Assembly (NCBI GenBank): GCA_017165825.1
Contig: CM029369.1
Coordinates: 1,589,362-1,653,361, forward strand
From: Hepsetus odoe
Lineage: Eukaryota; Chordata; Actinopteri; Characiformes; Hepsetidae
Direction of reading: 5' to 3'
Length of the DNA: 64,000 nucleotides
Position 1 is the first letter of the stretch, and each line of letters starts with the position of its first letter. The notes under the pieces were generated by a model. It was not told where the DNA came from and ran no database searches. It saw nothing but the letters and a program-made list of their open reading frames with translations. The translations under genes were made by a program, and so were the position numbers. Of this stretch, positions 43,981 to 55,024 are shown in pieces.

Positions 43981-44100
43981 TATATTGATTGTGGGATTAA
44001 AATTGATTAAATCCCAAAAAGAAAATACATTGTTCACTGCTTCATGTCTTAAGTTAGACGCTTTGTTCTGCTTGAAGGGTCAGACGTAGATCACTGTGTG

Positions 44101-44364
44101 AAAAAAGTGAAAGTGACAACCCTTGTCATTGCGAGGTCACGGCACAGCACACATGAACCACAACGTGAAATTGACTTCAGATTAGTTCCATGCACACTCA
44201 AACTAGCAGCAGTGGGCAGCTATTACAGCGCTGGGAGTGGGATGGGGGATTTGGTACTTTGCTCAAGGGCACCCTCAGGGCAACCTATTGGAACGGGGCT
44301 TGAACCCCCGATCCTCCGATCATGCGGCTAACGCCCTAACCGCTAGGCCACCGCTGCCCCACCG
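44101..44364 (-). mobile_element. SINE family A, full length, nested, with target-site duplication
   Basis: AAAGTGAAAGTGACAACCC tail end to GGCCACCGCTGCCCC head end. Box B complement GGGGCTTGAACCCC and box A complement CCGCTAGGCCACC are well kept. CTGTGTG flanks it at 44094-44100 and 44365-44371. Confidence 0.9.
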
Positions 44365-44396
44365 CTGTGTGGATTAACCAACACAGAACTATCAAA

Positions 44397-44682
44397 CTGC
44401 TCAGGTACAGAGAGACTGGACTGAACATGAGAGACAACAACACTGTCCTTCAGGAAGATCTTGGAGAACTGCTCAGGTACAGAGACTGACTGAAAATGAG
44501 AGACAACACCACCGTCCTTCAGGAAGATCTGGAGAACTGCTCAGGTACAGAGACTGGACTGAATATGAGAGACAACAACACTGTCCTTCAGGAAGATCTG
44601 GAGAACTGCTCAGGTACAGAGACTGGACTGAACATGAGAGACAACAACACTGTCCTTCAGGAAGATCTGGAGAACTGCCCCT
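44397..44682 (+). repeat. Tandem 69-bp array, four units
   Basis: CTGCTCAGGT at 44397, 44469, 44537 and 44606 gives spacings 72, 68 and 69. Confidence 0.9.
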
Positions 44683-44845
44683 CAACAAGACATTAAACAT
44701 ACAAGAAAGTCAAAATATGCAGACTTGAGGGGATGGAGACTTTTGCCAGTGCTATACCATCTAGATGGTTGTATAAAGGTGGTCACCCACAGGCCCCATG
44801 GGTTGGGGGGATGGGCTCTTACTATCGTTAGAATAAATCCCTTTC

Positions 44846-45110
44846 AACAGCAAATGTTCCAACATCTAGTGCGATCCCAGAAGAGAAGAGTTTCCTTTTC
44901 TGAACTGACTGTTTCTCCAACTTGTCTTCTGAAATCTGTCAGTTCCAGAAACAGCCTCTACTTTTCTGTGAAGACTAGATGTTGGAACATCATGAGGGAT
45001 TTTGATTGAATGCCATCACAAGCTCACAGCAGTGCAGGAACTGAGTGATTTTGATTGACTTCGGTTTGCTTCAGTCAAATCCTCACAGCAATGTTCCAGC
45101 ATTCAGCCTT
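44846..45110. mobile_element. Foldback (MITE-like) element, copy 2
   Basis: Left arm with ATGTTCCAACATCTAGTG and CTGAACTGACTG; right arm with CAGTTCCAGAAACAGCC and CTAGATGTTGGAACATC. A further arm piece (CCTCACAGCAATGTTCCAGC) follows at about 45083-45102. The arms are the same sequence as at 24.0 kb but more diverged. Confidence 0.75.
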
Positions 45111-45180
45111 TGTTGACTGACACCTGCATGACCAATGTTCACAGATACACAAATAAATACACCAGGAGCTCTCCTGCAGC

Positions 45181-45181
<1 letters not shown>

Positions 45182-45211
<30 letters not shown>

Positions 45212-45290
45212 ACGCTTAATTGTATGCTGGTTAATGATGATAAGCAGTCGGGTGTAACGGCCGAGTAGAGTGTTTAATTATGATTTCACC

Positions 45291-45332
<42 letters not shown>

Positions 45333-45369
45333 CTGGCACACACACAAACACAGCATAAAAGGCAGACAT

Positions 45370-45410
<41 letters not shown>

Positions 45411-45555
45411 GTTCTTCTGGCTCCTTCCAATATCAAAGTTAATTTTCGTGTTTTATTTTTGTTCTTGGTATCTTTTTGAGGTGCTCTCTGCTCTTTTTCT
45501 CACCACACACACACGCACACACACTTCACACACACACACACACACGGCTGTCACT
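45182..45555. repeat. GT and CA microsatellite cluster
   Basis: (GT)15 at 45182-45211, (CA)n at 45294-45326, 45373-45408 and an interrupted (CA)n at 45506-45546. Confidence 0.95.
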
Positions 45556-46185
45556 GCAGAAGGTAAGGGTTTCTTTCTGGAGAGTGAAGCATCTCTGTGA
45601 CGGTTCTGCTCTTCCAGGCCTACCTGCACGATCAGTCCAGTTATTTATTTTTTCAGGCAAAGACGAGAAGTAATGAAGAATGACTTTATTCCTATAATTA
45701 AATCTACTTTAAATAGAAGACTTTATTCCTTTCCATCCCTACATTTTCTCTAAAACATCCTTTCTTTTTTCCATTTTCAGAACAGACTCTAATTTATTCT
45801 GAACATCTGAGTTCATCCACTATTTGTATTCTCCATCACCTTCCCAACATGTGTGTGTGTAGTGTGTGTCTCTTCCATAGAGAAGACGTTCTCTCAGTGT
45901 CCATCGCAGTGACAGGAGTGAAGGGAGAGTGAGGAGAGGACAGGAGAGTGGACGTGGGAGTTCAGGGTGTGGAGGGTGTCCGTGATGGGAGAACTAGTAG
46001 AGACGTGTGATGAAAGTGAAGCGGTGAAGTTCATGTGGATTATTTTCAGTAGATTGTTTTTATTGGAGTTATAGTTCGAGGCTTTAATAGTCTTTAATTT
46101 CTATTAATATGGAGTGAGATTCAGTCTACTAGCACAGACACAGATGCCTAGGACGTGCTCCCCTTCAGAGGAGAATAACGCCTCA
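45556..46185. other. Unique sequence
   Basis: Nothing recognised. Confidence 0.5.
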
Positions 46186-46189
46186 CTCT

Positions 46190-46600
46190 ACACCTCTGTA
46201 CACTCCTGTACTTTTTATTTACGCCTCCTGAAGACATCTCCTGTACCTCTTTTACTTTACACTGTCAGCACATTCCTGTACTTTTACTTTACTCGCACAC
46301 TCCTGTACTTCTTATTTTGCACTTTCAGTACATCTTGTACTTTCATTTTTATTAATCGCAGTATACATTCCTCCTGTACTTTCATTTTAGACTCTTCAGC
46401 ATTCCTGTACTTTTACTTTGCACTTAGTGACATTCCTGTAATTTTTACTTTATACTTCCTACACATTCCTGTACTTTTTTACTTCCTTCTTTATACTTCC
46501 TACACATTCCTGTACTTTTACTTTGCACTCTCAGTACATTCCTGTAATTTTTACTTTATAATCTCAGTGCATTCCTTACTTTATCTCTTATCTCTTCTCT
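46190..46600. repeat. ~30-bp minisatellite
   Basis: Irregular units built from ACATTCCTGTACTTTTACTT plus TGCACTCTCAGT or TATACTTCC, with length changes between units. The 170-codon frame over it is a repeat artefact. Confidence 0.85.
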
Positions 46601-47072
46601 TGAACTTGAGTAAAGAACTGAACTGAAGTTATTCTCCCTTTAACCAGAATGTTTTTCTTCATCTTTATTTTAACTTCAAGAGGAACAGCTTTGATTCTTC
46701 TCTGTTATTTAAGCAAACTGGTGCCATCCAAATTAAAGGCCACACAAGAAGCAATAATTTATAATTAATTCACTTTGATCTCTGAGAACGAGTGAAAAAA
46801 CACAGCCAATTTGCCTGCTCGTTCAAATTATTTCTTTATTTTGTCAAATTACTTTAAATGCTTGTAATGTTCATTTTCAGTTTTGTGTCTGAGCCCTGCT
46901 TTCCTGGAGAGGAGAAATATAAGGCTATTTTTCCATTTATTTGGAAGGAAATGTAATACTTTAACTATATAAATAATAAAACATTGAGTTTTGATACAAA
47001 AATGCAATTTGATATTTTCATTTAAAGTTAAAATTACTATCTTACTGAAATTATTATTTTTTCTGTTTTAAG
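46601..47072. other. Unique AT-rich sequence
   Basis: Nothing recognised apart from a T-rich tract (47050-47070) just before the exon candidate. Confidence 0.5.
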
Positions 47073-47332
47073 AGTCAAAATCGCAATATTTGAGACCAAC
47101 TCTGATCCCAAAAAACCCAAAAGACCTGGATCAGGACGTCTCCTCCTCTTCCTACAGCGAGAAGATGGTGAAACTCTTCAAACAAAGACTTTCAGCTGGA
47201 ACAGAACATTTAGCTAAATATGAGCTGGAGACCACTTCAGAGGCTGGAAAATACCAAACCACTATCTTGTTTGTAAACTTTACTGAATACTGGCCAACTG
47301 ATACTCACCTTAACATCTCAAGACTGGATTAA
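47073..47332 (+). other. Weak candidate terminal exon, unassigned
   Basis: A T-rich tract ending TTTTCTGTTTTAAG (to 47072) could serve as a splice acceptor. The following frame stays open for about 86 codons, containing SYSEKMVKLFKQRLSAGTEH and YELETTSEAGKYQTTI, and stops at 47330. AATAAA lies at about 47381. There is no ATG at the start, so it would have to be a downstream exon. I recognise no protein family and no upstream exon was found. Chance is a fair alternative. Confidence 0.2.
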
Positions 47333-47392
47333 ATGAGTAATTTTAAAAGTTAAAAAAGAAGCAAAATTGGGCTTTTAAGTAATAAAAGTTGA

Positions 47393-47665
47393 TGATGATG
47401 ATATTGTGATCTGTTGTGAGAGGAAAGAGCAGCTTGAGGAGAACCTGAAAGATGGAGATCTGCTCTAGAGAGGAGAGGAATGCAAGCTGGAGGTGTCAAA
47501 ATTCAGACAATGTTGGGTTTTGACATGTCCAGAGGAGAGACGAGCAGTATACTGTGAGAAGAATGCTGAGGATGAACTTTTTTAAGAGGAGGTGTGAAGA
47601 TGCAGAAGACCAGAAGAAATGCAAACAGATCTACCTGAATGGGAGCAGAGGAAGAAGATCTCTGA
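47393..47665 (+). mobile_element. LINE fragment with internal deletions
   Basis: GATGATATTGTGATCTGTTG is palm motif C (DDIVIC). It is joined within about 100 bp to GACATGTCCAGAGGAGAGAC from the C-terminal domain, then GAATGGGAGCAG. Large deletions bring these together. Confidence 0.75.
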
Positions 47666-48147
47666 TGTTCTCAGAGACTCGTTTTTAACATTGTCTGAAA
47701 GCTGTTTTAGGGCAAGGCAGTAGAAATGATGTTCACAAGAGCTGAAGGGTGAGTGGAATCTAACGCTGTCTGGGTGTGAGGTGTGTATCCACAGGAATTA
47801 ATTTCTTGATGTGCTTTGTTCATAAACATCTTTTCATCTTGGAATAACTGCCGAAACGGCAGATTTGATTGAATTTTCTTGAGAATGAAGTTCTTATGTT
47901 TATCTGATGAAATTCATTTTTTTTCATGCTTTGAGTCCATCGAAAAACAAATTGCACTGGCTGTGATTTTTTTTAAACAGATCCAGTTCGAACAAAGGCC
48001 TGTCTTGTCTTCCTAATCTTCCAGCTTGGAAGCTTGCTAAAAGTGTTTGCTGCCATCGCCGTCCATCAGATCCTCCAGCTTTGATCTTCTCCGTCGTGCA
48101 TCGTAGAGGTGTGATACAAACCCGCCATACATGCAAACGTGGACGAT
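47666..48147. other. Unique sequence
   Basis: Nothing recognised. Confidence 0.5.
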
Positions 48148-48335
48148 GGTAGGTCTGGGTGGTGGTGGATCCTCACTCTATGGACTGAAAGAGGTTGCAG
48201 GTTCGACCACCATTGGGTTCCTGAGCAAGACCCTGAACCCTTAGTGTCTCCAGAGAGACGGTCCCTGTAATCAGGAACTGGTAAGTGGCTCTTGATGGAC
48301 AGCGTTTCCTAAATGCCTTGAATGTAAATGCAAAA
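48148..48335 (+). mobile_element. SINE family B, near full length
   Basis: GTAGGTCTGGGTGGTGGTGG head, GCAGGTTCGACC box B, CATTGGGTTCCTGAGCAAGA, GACGGTCCCTGTAATCAGG and CTAAATGCCTTGAATGTAAA tail. Confidence 0.85.
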
Positions 48336-48396
48336 ATGAAACTGAGTGACTGACATAGACTAACACAGACTGACATCTACTGACACTGCTACATAT

Positions 48397-48397
48397 A

Positions 48398-48453
<56 letters not shown>

Positions 48454-48575
48454 TTATTTAAAGAGGCTAACAGGCTAATATGTACATGTCTGTCTATCTA
48501 AGGTATGTCAAATACTTTAGATTACAGATGCAAGATAGATAGTGGATGGATGGATGGATGATGGATGGATGCTTT
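48397..48575. repeat. (TATC)n and (GGAT)n microsatellites
   Basis: (CTAT)n at 48397-48451, about 13 repeats, and GGAT repeats at 48544-48570. Confidence 0.95.
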
Positions 48576-48919
48576 GTGTGTGTGAGGTGACCAGGAAGTG
48601 GAGACACACAGTGAGTGTTTCTTATCCAATGAGGGAAGTGTGTGTGAGGGTGGTTATAGTGTCCTAAAGCTTCAGTTGAGACATGTCCAGTCTGTCCTGG
48701 CTAATCTGGAGTCCTCACTCAACCTGTGGGTGTGTAAACCCTAACCACCCGAACCCTCCCAACACCCCCATCACCCCCATCACCCCCATCACCTCTGCAC
48801 CCCCACCGCACCCCACCGCACCCCTCTGCACTTCACTCAGCCTGGGGTCTGGTGCCAGTCGTAAATCAGCGAATTTGCAGCGGCCTGAGCTTCACAATAG
48901 CCTACAGCGATTGAGGTTC
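48576..48919. other. Unique sequence with a C-rich run
   Basis: ACCCCCATC and CACCCCACCG repeats at 48768-48830. Nothing else recognised. Confidence 0.6.
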
Positions 48920-48950
48920 ATCACCTCCACACACATACACACACACATAT

Positions 48951-48981
<31 letters not shown>

Positions 48982-49319
48982 TATACACACAATAATACAC
49001 ATACACATCGTGTGACACACACACACACACACACACACATACACACAGACACACACACACACACACATACACACATACACACACACACACATAGACACAT
49101 ACACAAATACATATATACAGACACACACATACCCACACACAAAGTCCACACAAACTCACACACACACACACACAGTCCACACACAGACACACACACACTA
49201 CTACATAAGTTACACACACACACACATACACATACACACATACACATATATACACACATACACACATACATACACACATATACATATACACACACACACA
49301 CATATACACACATACACAC

Positions 49320-49381
<62 letters not shown>

Positions 49382-49490
49382 GATACACACACACACAATA
49401 CACATATACACATACATACACACATAAGAAGGCACACACATACACACACACACACTACCTCACATATACATACAAACACACATACACACA
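48920..49490. repeat. 570-bp CA/CATA compound microsatellite
   Basis: (CA)n interspersed with CATA, CAGA and TATA steps, the longest CA-type tract in the window. Long open frames in all frames (C/V-rich or T/H-rich) are artefacts. Confidence 0.98.
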
Positions 49491-50030
49491 TTATTATCTT
49501 TCTATGCTTTCTTTTATCTCTCCTCTCTCTTTCTATTCTAATTTATATCTCACTCTCCCTTTTCTATTTTCTTTCTCACTCTCAGTGATTTCTATCTATC
49601 TCCATCTTTATCATTTCTTCCTCCCTCTATCTGTGTTTAGTGCATGTCTGTGTTAGCTTGGCTCTGTGTGTGTGTGTGTGTGTGTGAGTGTGTGTGTGTG
49701 TGTGTGTTTATGAGTGGAGCAGCTCTGAGTGTGTTTTAGAGGACGATCTGACGTCTTCTTTCTCAAACTACAGTTAAATCATAGGCAGCGAGTTTTAAAC
49801 ACCTGATCTGCTGACAGGCTGCTGCTCTGCCTGAGACACTGAGACACTGAGACACTGAGACACTGAGACACTGGACACTTGAGACTTGTCCTCAGACTTC
49901 TGACACTGACTGAATGTGTCCCCTGTTTGAACCAGGCTGTCAGGGCTTTGTGTGGAAAACGGTTTACAGGAGTCTGACAGCAAATCCAACATTCGCCACA
50001 AACACACTTTCATTTCACCGCACTGCAGAA
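49491..50030. other. Unique sequence with small repeats
   Basis: (GT)n at 49668-49707 and five copies of a 10-bp ACTGAGACAC unit at about 49836-49875. Confidence 0.6.
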
Positions 50031-50175
50031 TACACACTCCTCCGGCCACTTTATCAGAAACACCTCCATCGCTGGTGTACATGTACACTCTGCAGCTCTT
50101 CTGCTGGTGTGTGTGTGTGTTTATGGAAACACACAGTGAGTGTGATCAGGAAGCAGAAGCAAGATTAGTGTTTCT
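50031..50175 (-). mobile_element. Transposon-end-like motif beside the minisatellite
   Basis: GGCCACTTTATCAGAAACAC at 50045-50064 is the complement of the unit that dominates the array from 50176. Such GGCCACTTTAT(C/T)AGAAACACC phrases are widespread in fish genomes; element class unknown. Confidence 0.5.
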
Positions 50176-51270
50176 ATTAAAGTGGCCATTTTGTAAAACC
50201 CTAAGGCTGGGGTTTCTGATAAAGTGGTCAGTTAGTGAAAGCCTAGGGCTGGTGTTTCTGATAAAGTGGCTAGTTAGCAGAACTGGCAGGGCTTTTGATA
50301 AAGTGTTGCAGTTAGTTAGAACTGCAGGTTTCTGGATAAAGTGGGCCAGTTAGTAGAACTGCAGGGGGCTTTGATAAAGTGGCCAGTGAACGAAAAGGTG
50401 TTTCTAATAAAGTGGCCAGTTAGGGAAGCACGGGGCAGGTGTTTCTATGATAAAGTGGCCAGTTGGTAGAACTGCAGGGGTTTCTGATAAAGTGGACAGT
50501 TAGTAGAACTGCAAGAGGTGTTTCTGATAAAGTGGCCAGTTAGTAGAACTGCAAGAGTGTTTTTGATAAAGGGCCATGTCAGGGGTAGAACTGCAGGGGG
50601 TTTCTGGTAAAGGGCCAGTTGGAACTGCAGGGGTTTCTTGATAAAGTGGCCAGTTAGAAGAACTGCAAGAGGGGGGGTTCTGACAAGTGCAAAGGTTGGT
50701 AGAACTGCAGGGGTTTCTGACAAAGTGCCAGTTGCAGAACTGGCAGGGGTTTCTGATAAGGGCCAGTTGGTGAGAACTGGGTGGATGGGGGTTCTGATAA
50801 AAGGGCCAAAGAAGAACTGTGTGGGGCTTGGTGTAAAAGTGGCCAAATAGTAGGAATCCGCAGGGAGGCTCTGATAAAGTGGGGCCAAAGTTAGAAGAAC
50901 TGCATGGGGGTTCTGATAGTTGGCCAGTTAGGTGAACTGCAGGGGTTCTGAGAAGTGGCTGGTTGTGTAGAACTGCAAGAGGGTTTGATAAAGGGCCAAA
51001 GGCTGGAACTGGCAAGAGGGGGTTCTGATAAAGTGGCCAGCTGGTAGAACTGCAGGGGTTTCTGATAAAGGGCCAGTTGCAGAACTGCAGTGTGCTTCTG
51101 GATCGTAAGGGCCAGTTGGTAGAATCGCGGGGGGTTTCTGATAAAGGGCCAGCTGGTAGAACTGCGTGGGGTTTTGATAAAAGGCCAGTTGGCAGAACTG
51201 CAAGAGGGGCGTTTCTGATAAGTGGCCAGTTGGTAGAACTGCAGGGGGGTTTCTGATAGTGTCCACTAAA
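50176..51270 (+). repeat. ~37-bp minisatellite, about 1.1 kb
   Basis: Units of GTTTCTGATAAAGTGGCCAG followed by TTAGTAGAACTGCAGGG. Length suggests close to 30 units. Every few units carry one- to three-base indels, many in homopolymers. A 265-codon antisense frame is an artefact. Confidence 0.9.
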
Positions 51271-51884
51271 CAAAGCTAAAAAAGTGGTGTTTTCCATTAA
51301 AGTGAGTAGAAAGAAGGTGTCTGAAGGGAAATGAAGCTTTTAGGTGGTTTATCAGGGGGAGCGGAAGGATAAAGTTAGGGGCTGTAATAAGGCGTTGTTA
51401 TTCACAGGCTGGTATTTCATCCACGTCATTAATTTCCCTGCATGTCTTATCTCAGCAAATACGCTCTCTTTCCCAGGATCAATATCTTCTGAGTGAGTAA
51501 TGCAGAAGATTAGAGCGGACGTGACGGGATCTCCTGTGTTGGTCGTGAAAGTGGACACGGGGTGCGATTAGTGCGGGAGAACACCAGATTGCTTCACATT
51601 TTAAAAATGTCACTTTTAAGCACCACAGTAGCTCTTTCTCCGAATGCAGCGTGAGAGAGGGATGGTGGACGACAGCTGAGAGTGAAAACCTCTGTGTGAA
51701 TCGGAGCAATAAACCCTCACCATGAGACCCTGATGGAGCAACCAAATCTGCTCTGAAGCTGCAGGAAGTTAACACACCCCATTCATCCAGCGCTCCAGAT
51801 TGAGGGGCTTTATATATTACAATTCATTTGTTGTTGTTTGTTTCAATTCCCTACGATTCATTAATTTGAATGTTTTATCCTCCC
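51271..51884. other. Low-copy sequence
   Basis: No repeat or exon recognised. Confidence 0.45.
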
Positions 51885-52078
51885 AGATAGAAGGTTGTGG
51901 GTTCTGTAGTTGGACTATAGACGATAAGTAGCCTCCTAAAGGTGTGTGTGTGTGTGTGTGTGTGTGGAAGGTGCACTGAATTCAGACCAGTAGATTCTCT
52001 TGATCATGATACTGTCCCCATCACTGTTCCCCTGGTGCTGGGTATGGTGTGATGGGTTCAATACAGATGACAATAAGA
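51885..52078 (+). mobile_element. SINE family A, degenerate, with GT expansion
   Basis: TAGAAGGTTGTGGGTTCTG, CTCTTGATCATGATACTGTC, CATCACTGTTCCCCTGGTGC and GATGGGTTCAATACAGATG in plus order. A (GT)n of about 26 bp sits at 51940-51965. Confidence 0.7.
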
Positions 52079-52082
52079 AAGG

Positions 52083-52240
52083 AAAAGTGACCACCTCACC
52101 ATTGTAAACTGGCAGCACAACACAACAAACCAGCCTCTGCTTCACCCCACACACACACACACACGCAGCAGGGGCAGCTATTGAAAGGCTCAGTGAGCAG
52201 TGACGTGGACAGTACCTTGCTCAAGGGTACCTCAGGGCGA
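52083..52240 (-). mobile_element. SINE family A, head missing
   Basis: AAAAGTGACCACCTCACCAT, CTTCACCCCACACACACAC, GCAGCAGGGGCAGCTATTG and GTACCTTGCTCAAGGGTACC. A (GA)n starts exactly where the head should begin. It is tail-to-tail with the preceding copy. Confidence 0.85.
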
Positions 52241-52338
52241 GAGAGAGAGAGAGAGAGAAGGGGGTGGATGGAAGGAAGGAAGAAAGGAAAGATAGATAGT
52301 ATATGTATATATGCAGTGAGAAGCTTTCAGCTTGGCTG

Positions 52339-52385
<47 letters not shown>

Positions 52386-52467
52386 TGATGCATGGGTATG
52401 TCTGTCGTAAGTGTGTGTGTGCATAGTTAAATGTGTGTGTATTTGTGTATGTGTGTGATCGTGTGTA

Positions 52468-52520
<53 letters not shown>
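52241..52520. repeat. GA and GT microsatellites
   Basis: (GA)n at 52239-52258, (GT)n at 52341-52381 and 52471-52518, with GGAA and GATA runs between. Confidence 0.95.
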
Positions 52521-52752
52521 TGTAAGTGCAAATATTTTACCGTGTAAGACCTAATCCCATTGTTTTGTCTCTGCTCCTTGACTTTAATTCATTTCATTCG
52601 CTGTATTTCTTTCTTTTCTCTCCTATTCTTGACATGTTTCTTCTCTCTTTTCCTTCCCTGTTCTGCTTTTTCTTTTCATGATGTGAGAGCTCTTGGGAGC
52701 TGTTTGGCTGCAGGACGACCTGGAGCTATATGCTGGAAATGAAGTGATTTAT

Positions 52753-52758
<6 letters not shown>

Positions 52759-52818
<60 letters not shown>

Positions 52819-52890
52819 AAGAGGAGAGAGAGAGGAGAGAGAGAGAGAAAGAGAGGAGAGAGGAGAGAAAGAGAGAGAGAGAGAGAGAGG
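52759..52890. repeat. (GA)n tract
   Basis: Purine-only tract of about 130 bp with AAAG and GGAG interruptions. Confidence 0.95.
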
Positions 52891-53290
52891 AGCTGAAGCA
52901 ATAATAGAAGAGATGGGGATGATGGTGGCAGGGACAGAGGGATGGAGGGATGCTAGGAGGGCGTCCAGGGGTGTTAATAGAATGGGCGCTGTGGTGGGAT
53001 GAGCCGGGCCCGCGGCTGGGCCGGAGTGTTGACAGGTAATCATTGAATGTCACAGAGGAGAGAGAACAGAAGGAGCCCGGGTGAAGCTTTGTGTCCATTT
53101 TTTAGAGCGTCTGACGGAGGACGACAGCCGATAAACTGTCACACTAATCCGCCGAAGCTCGCTGGGAATTTGTGGGGTGAGAGCGTGTCTGCAGATGCCA
53201 GCGTTCATACAAAATAAAATAAAAAAATAAAGCACACCACTTAACACAAAAATAAGACATGACACCGTTCTGAAGTAAATCCTTCTACTG
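52891..53290. other. Low-copy sequence
   Basis: No repeat or exon recognised. 52970-53170 is complex, CpG-containing sequence. Confidence 0.4.
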
Positions 53291-53560
53291 TGGCACTGGC
53301 CGTAGTCCCTACTGGCACTTTATTGGAAACACCACCCACTTCCTCTCCTTGGCCAATTTATCAGACACGTCTTGTCTTTCCACCCACTTGTTACTTTTTT
53401 AGTAACAGCAACATTGTACTCCTGCAAAACTGGCCACTTTATCAGAAACACCCTCTGTTTTAAATAAATCTGGTTTCTGACTCCAGGACCTCTGTTGTGC
53501 AGATCCGGGCTGCTGGTCTGTTCTCAGTACCGCAGTGACTCTGACAGGCTGGCATGTATC
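53291..53560 (-). mobile_element. Degenerate transposon-like segment
   Basis: Three versions of GGCCACTTTATCAGAAACAC (53325, 53370 and 53432 regions) and TTCTCAGTACCGCAGTGACT near 53521. Both phrases belong, from memory, to a common fish dispersed element whose class I cannot name. Confidence 0.5.
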
Positions 53561-54815
53561 AACTCATCAAGCAGAGCTGGCAAGAAGTTGGGTTTCTGAT
53601 GCGGCTGGGGTGACTATGTTTGTTTGCTTCTCTTGCTCTGTTTTAGCTCATTTTTAAAGTTCTGATTACCATTTTAAATTCTGGTTTCAGATTGAGCTGA
53701 CTGTGTTTAACAGAACTATCAGTTTTTAAAAGCAGATTAACAACAGCGAGAACTCAGCCAGGTGATATTTAGTCTCCAGGTTAGTTTTTGCTTCTGCCTT
53801 GGAAAGATTTCCAGATGCCGTGCTGTCGAGAACGTAAGCTCATAAATGTGTCATGAAATTTTACCCCGTTTAGGCAGGAACGTATCCCAAACGGCTCGTT
53901 ATTTTATTGGGTTTTGGAAATTATGATATGCTTATTTTAAAAACTGAATCGCCTGTTTGCTGCTTGAAGCAGACAGACTGCAACCCACTGCATCACCCAG
54001 GAGCGTAGAACGACCTGTGTGCACAAAATGAAACGGCGACTGAAAATAGATCACCAGACGGCATTTCAACGCCCATGATGAAGGTTTACATGATGACAAA
54101 TTGTTCACTTTGCTTTATACAGAAAAAGCAACTGGTCTGAACAGTGTAAAAGTTCCCTCAAAGGTAAAACGATCCTCTAGGACAGACCCATAAATGTGTT
54201 TGTTCCATTAGAAGTGTTTCTTACCTTTTCATGAACTTATGTTTCAAATCAGAGCAGATGTACTTAATTCTCTTGGCGTTATTTAATTTCCTTAAAATGT
54301 ATTCTTTGAAGGTTTTATCATCCCAGTTAGAAGGTCAGGCTCAAACAGTAGGCGTGGGATCAAGGATGATAAGGCACAGAACAGAATAGAAACCGTGGAG
54401 TGAACAGAGTCTCCACCTTAAAAATAACCCTGCAGTGGAACGTAGGCGGTCTTCATACCTTATGCATGTGGTGAACCCTTGAGGGAGGAACCCAGTGACG
54501 CCCTTTATTTCTGGGACTCTTAGCGATGCTTTGGGGTTCTTGACTTGAAATATTCCTTTGATCGTCTATGTTCCGTTATAAGGGATCAAGAGAGAACTCA
54601 AGAGGAAATACAGACCCAGAACAAGTCCTCATATGCCTTTTGATCACTCTAGGATCTCCTTGATGGTTGCTTTCACAATGTTCCCTAAACATTTTTCGCT
54701 TTTCTGTTGTAGGGGAGAAAGAGCAGGAGGAGGAGGAGTGGTTGGGTGGGGGCGGTGGGGATCATGAGGCAATCTTAGTTGGGGGGGGCAGCTTTGTCCC
54801 CACTTCATGTAAGAA
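53561..54815. other. Unique sequence
   Basis: A G-rich patch at 54720-54790 (GGGGGGGG). Nothing else recognised. Confidence 0.45.
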
Positions 54816-55024
54816 AAGACAAATTACATTCATGCCATTCAGGTAGACACCCAGAGCGACTCTCCTCCATTTTCCATAAACTACAGGGGACGGTTCCTCT
54901 GGAGACCCTTGGGCTTCAGGGTTTTGCTCAGGAAGCCAGTGATGGTTGTGCTGGAGGTGGGATTCGAATCTGCAATCTCTTCGTCAGCTAGCAAGTATCC
55001 TACAGCTAGACCTACCAGCACCCT
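54816..55024 (-). mobile_element. SINE family B, full length
   Basis: TTACATTCATGCCATTCAGG, CCAGAGCGACTCTCCTCC, GGGTTTTGCTCAGGAAGCC, box B complement GGGATTCGAATC (54959-54970) and CTAGACCTACCAGCACC. Confidence 0.85.

Larger units (their letters stand above)
44036..44745 (+). mobile_element. 69-bp-repeat element, copy 3 (four units), SINE-interrupted
   Basis: Left flank CTTCATGTCTTAAGTTAGAC and CAGACGTAGATCACTGTGTG, interrupted at 44101-44364, resumes as GGATTAACCAACACAGAACT exactly as in copy 1. Four units and the right flank CTCAACAAGACATTAAACAT, then GAGGGGATGGAGACTTTTGC, follow. The element must predate the SINE. Confidence 0.75.

Noticed and set aside
44300..44362. Possible minus-strand tRNA gene
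   Set aside because: Same reason: it is the head of a nested A SINE with a target-site duplication at its ends.
46114..46626. 170-codon F/Y/L-rich plus frame resembling a membrane protein
   Set aside because: It follows the ~30-bp minisatellite, so the hydrophobic look comes from T-rich repeat units.
48892..49491. Long open frames rich in C and V, or in T and H
   Set aside because: They are translations of the CA/CATA microsatellite, open in most frames on both strands with no domain.
50500..51297. 265-codon minus-strand frame
   Set aside because: It is the complement of the ~37-bp minisatellite, with frame drift from indels and no recognisable protein.
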